A stretch of DNA of 44,770 bases from the NCBI GenBank assembly GCA_003242685.1, contig QGVD01000024.1:1-44770 (forward strand), written 5' to 3'. Origin of the DNA: Pseudomonadota bacterium (GTDB taxonomy: Bacteria > Pseudomonadota > Gammaproteobacteria > Steroidobacterales > Steroidobacteraceae). Both the position numbers and the translations under genes were made by a program. This document shows, piece by piece, positions 28,761 through 36,332 of this stretch. The notes beneath the pieces were generated by a model. The model did no database searches. It had not been told where the DNA came from and worked only from the letters and a program-made list of their open reading frames with translations. Numbering within the stretch: the first letter of the stretch is position 1; every line of letters starts with the position of its first letter.

Positions 28761-29300
28761 ATGAGAAGGACTCTGATGGTACTGCTGATCGCTGCGTCGC
28801 TGGGGGTCGCGGCGTGTGCAAGCAAGCCGCGTCAGCAGGACGCGCCTGCCGATGCGGGCGCCGCAAGCGGCTCCGGCGTGGACACGGCAGGAGTGGACGA
28901 CTCGGCCGCCGCGGGGAGCGTCGCAGCGGACGACGGTGCCGGCGTCCCGGGGCCCCAGGAGGGGCTGCTCGCCCGGCGCGTGATCTACTTCGACTTCGAC
29001 AGCAGCGAGATCCGCGGTGAAGCCACGGAAATCATCGCGGCTCACGCGCGCTATCTGGCCAGCCGGCCGGGCACTCGCGTGCGCCTCGAGGGTCATACGG
29101 ACGAGCGCGGTTCCCGGGAGTACAACATCGCCCTCGGCGAGCGCCGTGCCCAGGCAGTGCGCCGTGCGCTGATGCTCCAGGGTGCCGCCGACACGCAGCT
29201 TTCCACCGTGAGCTACGGCGAGGAACGCCCGGCCGCGGCGGGCAGCAACGAGGAGGCGTGGGCCCAGAACCGCCGCGTCGAGATCGTCTATCTGAACTGA
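28761..29300 (+). CDS. pal: Peptidoglycan-associated lipoprotein Pal
   Basis: This 179-residue OmpA-like lipoprotein tethers the outer membrane to peptidoglycan. The signal peptide ends with lipobox GVAAC (Cys19), and a long Ala/Gly/Asp-rich linker (about 22-68) follows. The OmpA C-terminal domain carries YFDFDSSEIRGEATEII, LEGHTDERGSREYNIALGER (the peptidoglycan-binding loop with Asp and Arg), and the ending NRRVEIVYLN. The 114-base upstream gap holds a GGAG-like ribosome site and possibly its own promoter, as is usual for pal, but I cannot define the boxes. The linker is longer than in E. coli Pal. Confidence 0.94.
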   Translation: MRRTLMVLLIAASLGVAACASKPRQQDAPADAGAASGSGVDTAGVDDSAAAGSVAADDGAGVPGPQEGLLARRVIYFDFDSSEIRGEATEIIAAHARYLASRPGTRVRLEGHTDERGSREYNIALGERRAQAVRRALMLQGAADTQLSTVSYGEERPAAAGSNEEAWAQNRRVEIVYLN

Positions 29301-29320
29301 ACACGGCAGTGAGGTGAGCC

Positions 29321-30055
29321 ATGCGCCAGATCGGTGCAGCGCTGCTGGTGGCGGCAATCGCCGGATGCGCCACCGTGCCGCCGGAGGAAGACCCGGTCCA
29401 GATCAAGCTCAACGACCACGACGGACGGCTCGAGCGCATCGAGCGCGTGATGTCGAACCAGAGCCTGCTCGATCTGGCACAGCGGCTCGATTCCCTGCAG
29501 GCCGACGTGCGGTCCCTGCGGGGGCGCATCGAGGAGCTCGAGAACAGCCTGGAGACGCTGCGCAAGCAGCAACGCGACCTCTACTCCGATCTCGACCAGA
29601 GACTCACACAGCTCTCGGCAGGTGGAGTGTCCGGTCTGGCCCCGGGCGGCGCCGGAACGGCTGCAGGGGCGGGCGAGGAGGCGGCGTACAACCAGGCCTT
29701 CGATGCGCTCAAGAACGGCAACTATGGAGCGGCGATCGCCGGTTTCCGCCAGTTCCTTTCCGCCTATCCGTCGAGCCCGCTTGCGGAGAACGCGCAGTAC
29801 TGGCTCGGCGAGACCTATTACGTCACGCGCGACTATCCCAGTGCGCTCACGGCCTTCCAGGCCGTGGTGGATCGCTACCCGAATTCGCGCAAGGCGCCCG
29901 ACGCGCTCGTGAAGCTCGGTTACACGTACTTCGAGATGAAGCGCTACGCGGAGGCGCGCTCGACGCTCAACCAGGTCCTGCAGCGCTATCCCGACAGCGA
30001 GGCGGCGCGGCTCGCGCAGGAGCGGCTGGCCCGCATTCCGACCGCCGCACGCTGA
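29321..30055 (+). CDS. cpoB: Cell division coordinator CpoB (YbgF), with an apparent lipobox
   Basis: This 244-residue TPR protein coordinates peptidoglycan synthesis with Tol-driven outer-membrane constriction. The N-terminus is a signal peptide ending IAGC at residue 16, which fits a lipobox, whereas the E. coli protein is soluble in the periplasm. A trimerising coiled coil (about 33-85, LDSLQADVRSLRGRIEELEN) and a Gly/Ala linker are followed by three TPR repeats: AFDALKNGNYGAAIAGFRQF, then PLAENAQYWLGETYYVTRDY, then FEMKRYAEARSTLNQVLQRY. It closes the tol-pal operon, 4 bases before queE. Confidence 0.9.
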   Translation: MRQIGAALLVAAIAGCATVPPEEDPVQIKLNDHDGRLERIERVMSNQSLLDLAQRLDSLQADVRSLRGRIEELENSLETLRKQQRDLYSDLDQRLTQLSAGGVSGLAPGGAGTAAGAGEEAAYNQAFDALKNGNYGAAIAGFRQFLSAYPSSPLAENAQYWLGETYYVTRDYPSALTAFQAVVDRYPNSRKAPDALVKLGYTYFEMKRYAEARSTLNQVLQRYPDSEAARLAQERLARIPTAAR

Positions 30056-30059
30056 CGAC

Positions 30060-30701
30060 GTGTCGCGCCTGAAGATCACCGAGATCTTCTACTCCCTGCA
30101 GGGCGAAGCGGATAGCGTGGGGATCCCCACGGTGTTCGTGCGTCTCACCGGCTGTCCGCTGCGCTGTCAGTACTGCGACACGACGTATGCCTTCCACGGC
30201 GGGGAGTGGTGGGCGATCGACGCGATCCTCGCGAAGGTGCGCGAGCTCGGCGGGCGCTACGTGTGTGTGACGGGCGGCGAGCCTCTTGCGCAGCGCGCGT
30301 GTCCCGAGCTCCTCACGCGGCTGTGCGACGAAGGCCTGCGCGTATCCCTCGAGACGAGCGGGGCGATGTCGCTCGAGCACGTCGATCCGCGCGTCGTGCG
30401 CGTGGTCGACGTGAAGACACCGGATTCGGGCGAGGAACGGCGCAACCGCTACGACGAGCTCGCGCGGCTCGACGCCAAGGATCAGGTGAAATTCGTCATC
30501 TGCAGCCGCGCGGACTACGAGTGGAGCCGCGCGAAGCTCGAGGAGCTGCGGCTCGCCGAGCGCTGCGGGGTGCTGTTCTCGCCGAGCCACACGCAGCTTC
30601 CCGCGCGATTGCTTGCCGACTGGATCCTCGAGGACAAGCTGCCGGTGCGCTTTCAGATTCAGCTCCACAAGTACCTGTGGGGCGACGTACCCGGGAGATA
30701 G
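30060..30701 (+). CDS. queE: 7-carboxy-7-deazaguanine synthase QueE
   Basis: This 213-residue radical SAM enzyme converts carboxytetrahydropterin to 7-carboxy-7-deazaguanine in queuosine/preQ0 synthesis. The cluster motif is CPLRCQYCDTTYAFHG (CxxxCxxC), preceded by IFYSLQGEADSVGIPTVFVR; YVCVTGGEPLAQRACPELL is the SAM-binding GGE motif, followed by LETSGAMSLEHVDP and VDVKTPDSGE. The C-terminus has FQIQLHKYLWGD, the family's ending. The start is GTG 30060, four bases after the cpoB stop. queC follows five bases later, so both genes probably belong to the tol transcript. Confidence 0.94.
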   Translation: MSRLKITEIFYSLQGEADSVGIPTVFVRLTGCPLRCQYCDTTYAFHGGEWWAIDAILAKVRELGGRYVCVTGGEPLAQRACPELLTRLCDEGLRVSLETSGAMSLEHVDPRVVRVVDVKTPDSGEERRNRYDELARLDAKDQVKFVICSRADYEWSRAKLEELRLAERCGVLFSPSHTQLPARLLADWILEDKLPVRFQIQLHKYLWGDVPGR

Positions 30702-30706
30702 GACGC

Positions 30707-31423
30707 ATGGCCGAGCCGGGCGACAGCGGAAGAAGCGGAGCGCTGCAGGTACGCCGTGCGGTGGTGCTGCTGTCGGGAGGTCTCGACTCCGCGACGACGC
30801 TCGCGGTCGCGCGCTCGCGCGGCTTCGAGTGTTATGCGCTTTCCGTCGCCTACGGGCAGCGGCACGCCGCGGAGCTCGATGCTGCCGCGCGCGTCGCGCG
30901 TGCGCTGAGCGCGCGCGAGCACCGTGTCATGCACGTCGACCTCGCGGGCATCGGCGGGTCCGCGCTGACGGATCCCGATATCGCCGTACCGGAGGAGCCC
31001 ACGAGCGGTATTCCCGTCACGTACGTTCCCGCGCGCAACACGATAATGCTCGCCCTGGCGCTCGCCTGGGCCGAGGTGCTGGGCGCGGAAGACATATTCA
31101 TCGGCGTGAACGCCGTCGACTACTCCGGTTACCCCGACTGCCGGCCGGAGTTCATCGCGGCGTTCGAGAAGCTCGCGGCGCGCGCCACGCGCGCAGGGGT
31201 GGAAGGCACCCCGCTGCGCATCCACGCGCCCCTCATCGATCTCACCAAGGCGGAGATCATCCGTCTCGGGCTGCGGCTCGGTGTGGACTACGGTATGACG
31301 GTCTCCTGCTATCAGGCGGACGAGGAGGGTGGTGCGTGCGGCCGCTGCGATTCGTGCAGGCTGCGGCGGGCGGGTTTCGAGGCCGCGGGAGTCGCCGATC
31401 CGACGCGGTACCGCACCATGTAG
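30707..31423 (+). CDS. queC: 7-cyano-7-deazaguanine synthase QueC
   Basis: This 238-residue enzyme makes preQ0 from 7-carboxy-7-deazaguanine, ATP and ammonia. The PP-loop motif VVLLSGGLDSATTLAVARSR sits near residue 20, SVAYGQRHAAELDAAARVA follows, TYVPARNTIMLALALAWAE is the substrate region, and VNAVDYSGYPDCRPEFI is family-typical. The C-terminal zinc cysteines appear in SCYQADEEGGACGRCDSCR. The ATG at 30707 gives a 14-residue leader before conservation. tRNA-Lys begins 73 bases after the stop. Confidence 0.94.
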   Translation: MAEPGDSGRSGALQVRRAVVLLSGGLDSATTLAVARSRGFECYALSVAYGQRHAAELDAAARVARALSAREHRVMHVDLAGIGGSALTDPDIAVPEEPTSGIPVTYVPARNTIMLALALAWAEVLGAEDIFIGVNAVDYSGYPDCRPEFIAAFEKLAARATRAGVEGTPLRIHAPLIDLTKAEIIRLGLRLGVDYGMTVSCYQADEEGGACGRCDSCRLRRAGFEAAGVADPTRYRTM

Positions 31424-31495
31424 TATCATCCCCGCCCTCGCGGCACGGCGACGCCTCCCTCGCGATCGTGCCTCGACGCCTTTCACACCGGATAC

Positions 31496-31571
31496 GGGCC
31501 GTTAGCTCAGTCGGTAGAGCAGCTGGCTTTTAACCAGTTGGTCGCGCGTTCGAGTCGCGCACGGCCCACCA
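31496..31571 (+). tRNA. tRNA-Lys (anticodon TTT)
   Basis: A 76-base cloverleaf: acceptor GGGCCGT pairs with ACGGCCC, D stem GCTC/GAGC, anticodon stem GCTGG/CCAGT with loop CTTTTAA giving TTT, T arm CGCGCGTTCGAGTCGCGCG type, discriminator A and encoded CCA. A weak -10-like TATCAT lies at 31424-31429 just after the queC stop, followed by a GC-rich discriminator. The accessory genes downstream begin right after this tRNA. Confidence 0.95.
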
Positions 31572-31736
31572 AGAAAGCCATGTCGGGACCGGCGCATCCC
31601 GTTTCACCTCACCGGGCGCAGCCAGCCGAGCTTGCGTTCACCGCCGGTCCGTCGGGTACGACTCTTGTTACGTGCGCTTACCACCGGGCGGGAATCGGGC
31701 CGCTCGAGCAGTCGCCTTGGAACGTCACGAGGCTCC

Positions 31737-34238
31737 ATGTACCAGCGGCTCAAACGTTCCAACCATTGGGACCGTCTTGCCGCGAAGCAGAGCGCGACGA
31801 GATCGATTCCGGATTCGGCACGTCTCGCCAGGCCCCGCCGCGTCACGCAGCAGACATCGAGCCGTTTTCGAATCGCAGCAGTCGTTCTGCTGCTGCTCGC
31901 GGCAACCCCCGTTGTTGCCGATGTCGGCGCGTTATGGGTGGAGGTCGTCGATGCGGTGACGCGCCGACCGGTCGATGGAGTGACGATTACGGCCGAGTCG
32001 CGTGACGGCGAGGCGCGCTCGGCGACGACGACCCGAGGCCGGGCGCTGCTCGACAACCTCGAAGGCGGTTTCTTCGTACTGCGAGCAGAGTCGGCGGGAT
32101 ACGTCACCGCCGTAGAGCCGGCGGTGCGGGTACTGGAACGTCGGACAGGGCGTCTTCGCTTCGAGCTGCAGCCGGTGCCCGAGTCTCTGGAAGAGGTCGT
32201 CGTCGTGGCTCGTGCACGCGAGGCAGACCCCTTCGGTGCCGTCTCGAGCAGTTTCCTGAGCCGCGACGAGCTGCGTAACGCGCCCGGCAGCGGCGGCGAC
32301 GTCATGCGTGCGCTGAGCGGCCTGCCAGGGGTGATCTCCAACGGCGAGTTTGCGAGTTTCTCCGTACGGGGTCATGGCCCCAAGAGCAACCTCATCTATG
32401 TCGACGGTTTCCCGTTACAGCAGGTCGTGCACTTCGAGCAGACGCTGGGCGACGAGGAAGAGATCATCAATGGCGGACGCTACTCCATCTTTGCACCCAA
32501 TGCCGTTGCCGGGGCGAAGTTCTCACCCGGCGGCTGGAGCGCGGAGTTCGCCGGCCGCAGTGCGTCGCTGCTGCAGCTCGAGGTCGTGGACGGCGCGCCG
32601 TCGCCTGTCGGCAGCCTGCGTCTCGATCTCGCCGGCGTCGAGCTGCTCTACGAGGGACCGAGCGGCTTCCACGACGACACGTCGATGTTCCTGCAGGCGC
32701 GGCACTTCGACTTCGGCCAGTTCTTCGAGACCATCGATGAAGAGGCCCTGGGTGCGCCGGTTTCCACGGACGTGATCCTGAAGACGCACACGCGTCTGGA
32801 TGACGACGACGAGCTCGAGTTCCTCGCCATATACGCACCCGAGAAGTACACGCGGGACGTCGACCATATCCTCTCCCCCAGGGAGGAGGGCGAGGAGATC
32901 GAGGACGTCACTGTGCAGAACGACGACCAGGACCTCGTGCTCATCGGCGCGACCTGGCGGCGGATGTTCGGCGACGACGGCGAATGGACCAACCGTATCT
33001 ACTATCGCGAGCGCGACAGGGTGTCCTCCGAAGGCGAGGCCTTCCCGGACCTCGTGCCGCCGGATGCGCCAGCCGACCAGGTGCCGGTGCGCGAGAGGCT
33101 CCTGACCGTGAGGGAAAAGGAGTCGGAATTCGGCTGGCGCAGCGATGTCTCGTTCGGAAACGGCTTCGGGACATTCCGTGCCGGGCTGCACCTTACGAGC
33201 AACGATCTCGATTACTCGACCGAGCTTCGGGAGGGCTGGATTCGCTACATCTACGAATCCGACGATCCGCGCCCGCCGGGCGCGAACTACATCGTCCTGC
33301 GACCGGATGAGATCAACTCGGTGTATCGTGCAAGCGAAACCAGCTACGCCGTTTACGGCGAGCAGTCGTTCGACTGGGGCAAGGCCGGTCTGCGTGCAGG
33401 CATTCGCTACGAGCACAACGGCTTCGGCGACGAGGACCTGGTGTCGCCGCGATTCGGGTTCAATTATGCGGTTTCACCCCGGCTGAGATTCTCGGCTACG
33501 GCCGGCATCTTCCATGCGGCGCCGAGCAACCTCGCGCGTGCGGCCGACCCCGACAACTTCGACCTCGAGAGCGAGAAGCTCACGCATTTCGGCGTCGGCT
33601 TCGACTACCGGCTGTACGACACCCTGCATCTGCTCGTGGAAGCGTACTATCAGGATCTCGACAACCGGCTCGTGGAGAGCGGCCGCACGAACGGTCGAGT
33701 TTCCAACGATGGTGAGGGCACGAATACCGGCGTCGACCTGGTGTTGACGCGCAGGTTCGCTCGGGGCTGGTCCGCCGACTTCGTGTACTCCTGGAATCGC
33801 TTCCGGGTGGACGATAACGACGGGCGTGGCAGGTACGACTGGGACTTCAACCGCGAGCACTTCGTCTCCGTCGGCGGACGCTGGGTGATCAACGATCGAT
33901 GGCAGGTGGCGGCACGCTGGAAGTACGGCTCCGGGCTGCCGACGTACCGCTTTACCGTGCACGAAGACGTGCTGGCGCCGAATCCGCCCGTGCGCTACTC
34001 GCAGGAGAGGACCGCTCTCAACGTCGATCGCGGCGACGCGCTCCATTCCCTCGATGTGCGCGTCGATTACCGGCGTCCCATCGGCCCGGTGGACCTCGTG
34101 CTGTTCGCGGACGTGCTGAACGTCTACGGCGGCCCCGCCGGCCTGCAGCGCGAGTTCAACGTCCTGACCGGAGAACTCCTCGAAGAGGAAGAGGAGACTC
34201 TGCCGCTGCTCGGCCTGATCCTCGAGTACGCCTGGTAG
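31737..34238 (+). CDS. TonB-dependent outer-membrane receptor with N-terminal carboxypeptidase-regulatory-like domain
   Basis: This 833-residue outer-membrane transporter begins with about 45 basic residues, a hydrophobic signal segment RIAAVVLLLLAATPVVADVG, and a beta-sandwich domain (about 60-140; WVEVVDAVTRRPVDGVTITA, LDNLEGGFFVLRAESAGYVT) as in SusC-like and regulatory receptors. A TonB-box-like stretch SLEEVVVVARAREADPFG follows, then the plug (LRNAPGSGGDVMRALSGLPG, FSVRGHGPKSNLIYVDGFPL) and a 22-strand barrel ending GLILEYAW with the terminal aromatic. ATG 31737 has a GAGG site about 7 bases upstream; the leader before the signal is unusually long. The ligand is unknown. It needs TonB-ExbBD from elsewhere in the genome. 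It could be independent of the operon starting at 34823, since 584 bases separate them. Confidence 0.8.
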   Translation: MYQRLKRSNHWDRLAAKQSATRSIPDSARLARPRRVTQQTSSRFRIAAVVLLLLAATPVVADVGALWVEVVDAVTRRPVDGVTITAESRDGEARSATTTRGRALLDNLEGGFFVLRAESAGYVTAVEPAVRVLERRTGRLRFELQPVPESLEEVVVVARAREADPFGAVSSSFLSRDELRNAPGSGGDVMRALSGLPGVISNGEFASFSVRGHGPKSNLIYVDGFPLQQVVHFEQTLGDEEEIINGGRYSIFAPNAVAGAKFSPGGWSAEFAGRSASLLQLEVVDGAPSPVGSLRLDLAGVELLYEGPSGFHDDTSMFLQARHFDFGQFFETIDEEALGAPVSTDVILKTHTRLDDDDELEFLAIYAPEKYTRDVDHILSPREEGEEIEDVTVQNDDQDLVLIGATWRRMFGDDGEWTNRIYYRERDRVSSEGEAFPDLVPPDAPADQVPVRERLLTVREKESEFGWRSDVSFGNGFGTFRAGLHLTSNDLDYSTELREGWIRYIYESDDPRPPGANYIVLRPDEINSVYRASETSYAVYGEQSFDWGKAGLRAGIRYEHNGFGDEDLVSPRFGFNYAVSPRLRFSATAGIFHAAPSNLARAADPDNFDLESEKLTHFGVGFDYRLYDTLHLLVEAYYQDLDNRLVESGRTNGRVSNDGEGTNTGVDLVLTRRFARGWSADFVYSWNRFRVDDNDGRGRYDWDFNREHFVSVGGRWVINDRWQVAARWKYGSGLPTYRFTVHEDVLAPNPPVRYSQERTALNVDRGDALHSLDVRVDYRRPIGPVDLVLFADVLNVYGGPAGLQREFNVLTGELLEEEEETLPLLGLILEYAW

Positions 34239-34822
34239 AACGCGTACATCGCCCGTTCGTGATCGAGCGCGGCAGCCTCCCGTGCCTGCCGGTTCCAGAT
34301 GCGGTCGCCGAGTGCGCAATGACGCTCCCCACGCCATCCGGCGCCGCCGCGGTCAAGAGCTTGACACGGGCGCTGCGCTGCGGAAGATGTCCCGATATTG
34401 ATTGCAAGTACAAACGATCGTCACGGATGCACGGCAGCCAGCGAGTGAAAGGTACCTGATGGCGGGTGCGGGTATGTGGACGCTGCCCGTGCGCGGCCTG
34501 TGCACCGCACCGGACTCGATCACGCGGCTCCCGTGGCGAAAGGCGGTCCCGACGAGTCACGAACCGACCGCCGGTGCCTCCAAAGAAAAACCCGTCTACG
34601 AAGCCAGCTCGCGGCGCTGAGCGCACAGCAATGGTGCATGGGGGGAAAGTCAATGGCCGCGGGCTGGCTGCCGAGCGCGCTTCATCGTTCGTCTTCCCGT
34701 TCGAAACCATCGAGCGGGTGTTCGCAGATGTCGCTGCCGACGCCGTGATCGAGCCCGTCCTGCGCATCGGGCGCTGAGGCGGGAAGCGGCGCGGCGCATC
34801 GTCAATCTCGAGGAGCACATCC
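34239..34822. other. 584-base intergenic region before the stilbene-oxygenase-like operon
   Basis: No convincing gene is visible. Short open frames exist on both strands (for example 34631-34777 plus, 48 residues) but none has a recognisable motif or a strong ribosome site. A TTGACA hexamer at 34361-34366 has no matching -10 at 16-18 bases. GAGGAG at 34810-34815 is the ribosome site for the next gene. The region likely carries the promoter and operator of the downstream operon; a decayed gene is also possible. Confidence 0.5.
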
Positions 34823-36280
34823 ATGGTCGAACCTGTGAGATTCCCTGACATCCCTCTCTACCAGGGCTGGGGCGAGCCGATGCGCGCGGAGATCGAGATC
34901 CGCGGTCTGGAGCTGATACAGGGCGAGATCCCGGCGGGGCTGGAAGGGGCTCTTTACCGGGTCGGTGCGGATCGACAGTACCCCTCGGGCCGCACGGACG
35001 ACATCTTCATCGACGGCGAAGGCCAGATGCACATGTTCCGCTTCAAGGACAACCAGGTGGACTATGTCTGCCGGTGGGTGCGTACCGTGCGCTTCGAGCG
35101 TCAGCGCGCGGCGAAGAGGGGACTGTTCGGCCGCTATCGCAATCGCTACACCAACGACCCGAGCGTCGCCGGGCTGTCCATGGGTACCGCGAATACGTCC
35201 GCGATGTTCCACGCAGGCCGGCTCTACGCGCTCAAGGAGGACGATCTGCCGTACGAGCTCGATCCGGAAACGCTCGAGACGCGCGGCCAGACGGATTTCG
35301 ACGGAGCGCTGCGGGACGTGGTGTGTCTCAGCGCGCATCCGAAGGTCGATCCGGTCACTGACGAGCTGCTGACCTTCTCGTATCAGGCGAAGGGCGACGC
35401 CACGCGCGACATCTGCTTCTTCATCTTCGGACCCGACCGCAAGCTCATCAACAAGGTCTGGTTCGAGATGCCCTATGCGGCCTGCGTTCACGACTTCGCG
35501 ATCACGGACGAATGGGTGGTCTTTCCGTTCTTCCCGCTGATCACGGATCTCGAGGTGGTGAAGAAGGGCGGTCCGTACTTCCAGTGGCATCCGGACAAGG
35601 AGATCCACGTCGCGCTCGTGCCGCGCTACGGTTCCGCGAAGGACATCCGCTGGTTCAGAGGACCCTCGGGCAGCGCGGGCCACATGATGAACGCCTTCCG
35701 CGAGGGGTCGAAGATCCATCTCGATCTGTGCTTCTACGAGGGCAACTGCTTCCCGTTCTTCCCCACGCCGGAAGGCGTGCACACCGACCCGGTGCTGCCG
35801 TACCTGACGCGCATGACGTTCGATCTCGAGTCGGGCAGCAGCAGCTTCGAACGGCGGCGCATTCTCGAGAACTCGTGTGAGATGCCGCGGACGGACGAAC
35901 GCTATCAGGGCCGACCGTACCGGCACGGCTTCATCATCTGCGATCGCAAGCCCGACGGCTCGAGCAGCATCGGCCGTTTCGAGCCGCATACCGGCAAGCT
36001 GGACGTCTGGTCGCCGGGGCCTGGCGACAGCGTCCAGGAGGCGGTGTTCGCGCCGCGCAGCCCCGATTCGCCCGAGGCGGACGGCTGGCTGCTCGTGCCG
36101 GTGTGCCGTGTATCGAAGATGCGCAGCGATCTCGTGATCCTCGACGCACGCAATCTCGCCGCCGGCCCCGTCGCGACTCTGAAGCTGCCGGTGCGCGTGC
36201 GCTCGACGTTCCACGGCACATGGGTGCCGGAAGCGACGCTGCGCTCCGGACGGTATGCCTACAGCCGGGCGGCTTCCTGA
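34823..36280 (+). CDS. Carotenoid cleavage oxygenase family protein, lignostilbene dioxygenase-like
   Basis: This 485-residue non-haem iron(II) enzyme of the RPE65/CCD seven-bladed propeller family cleaves a C=C bond with oxygen. The four iron-binding histidines are visible as His172 (LSAHPKVDP), His223 (CVHDFAIT), His287 (SAGHMMNAF) and His464 (STFHGTWVP). The segment between residues 85 and 140 matches the lignostilbene dioxygenase branch, with Tyr105 (GRYRN) and Lys138 (ALKED), the pair 33 residues apart that in characterised stilbene cleavers holds the substrate's 4-hydroxyl. So a hydroxylated stilbene or an isoeugenol-type phenylpropene is more likely than a carotenoid; this is inference from motifs. 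GAGGAG lies 8-13 bases upstream of the ATG. A TonB receptor and MFS transporter follow in what looks like one operon. Confidence 0.85.
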   Translation: MVEPVRFPDIPLYQGWGEPMRAEIEIRGLELIQGEIPAGLEGALYRVGADRQYPSGRTDDIFIDGEGQMHMFRFKDNQVDYVCRWVRTVRFERQRAAKRGLFGRYRNRYTNDPSVAGLSMGTANTSAMFHAGRLYALKEDDLPYELDPETLETRGQTDFDGALRDVVCLSAHPKVDPVTDELLTFSYQAKGDATRDICFFIFGPDRKLINKVWFEMPYAACVHDFAITDEWVVFPFFPLITDLEVVKKGGPYFQWHPDKEIHVALVPRYGSAKDIRWFRGPSGSAGHMMNAFREGSKIHLDLCFYEGNCFPFFPTPEGVHTDPVLPYLTRMTFDLESGSSSFERRRILENSCEMPRTDERYQGRPYRHGFIICDRKPDGSSSIGRFEPHTGKLDVWSPGPGDSVQEAVFAPRSPDSPEADGWLLVPVCRVSKMRSDLVILDARNLAAGPVATLKLPVRVRSTFHGTWVPEATLRSGRYAYSRAAS

Positions 36281-36290
36281 GCCGCCCGGC
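36264..36290 (+). terminator. Perfect 10-base hairpin spanning the oxygenase stop codon
   Basis: Arms 36264-36273 and 36281-36290 (GCCGGGCGGC and its complement) enclose a 7-base loop that contains the TGA stop. No T tract follows. It may be a partial terminator, an mRNA-stabilising element that sets the ratio of oxygenase to receptor, or both. Confidence 0.45.
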
Positions 36291-36332
36291 ACCCATAGAA
36301 CTCAGAGCTGAAGCTTTTTCGGGAGGGGAAAG

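Noticed and set aside
34361..34390. A consensus -35 TTGACA in the gap before the oxygenase operon
   Set aside because: No acceptable -10 lies at 16-18 bases; not called as a promoter.
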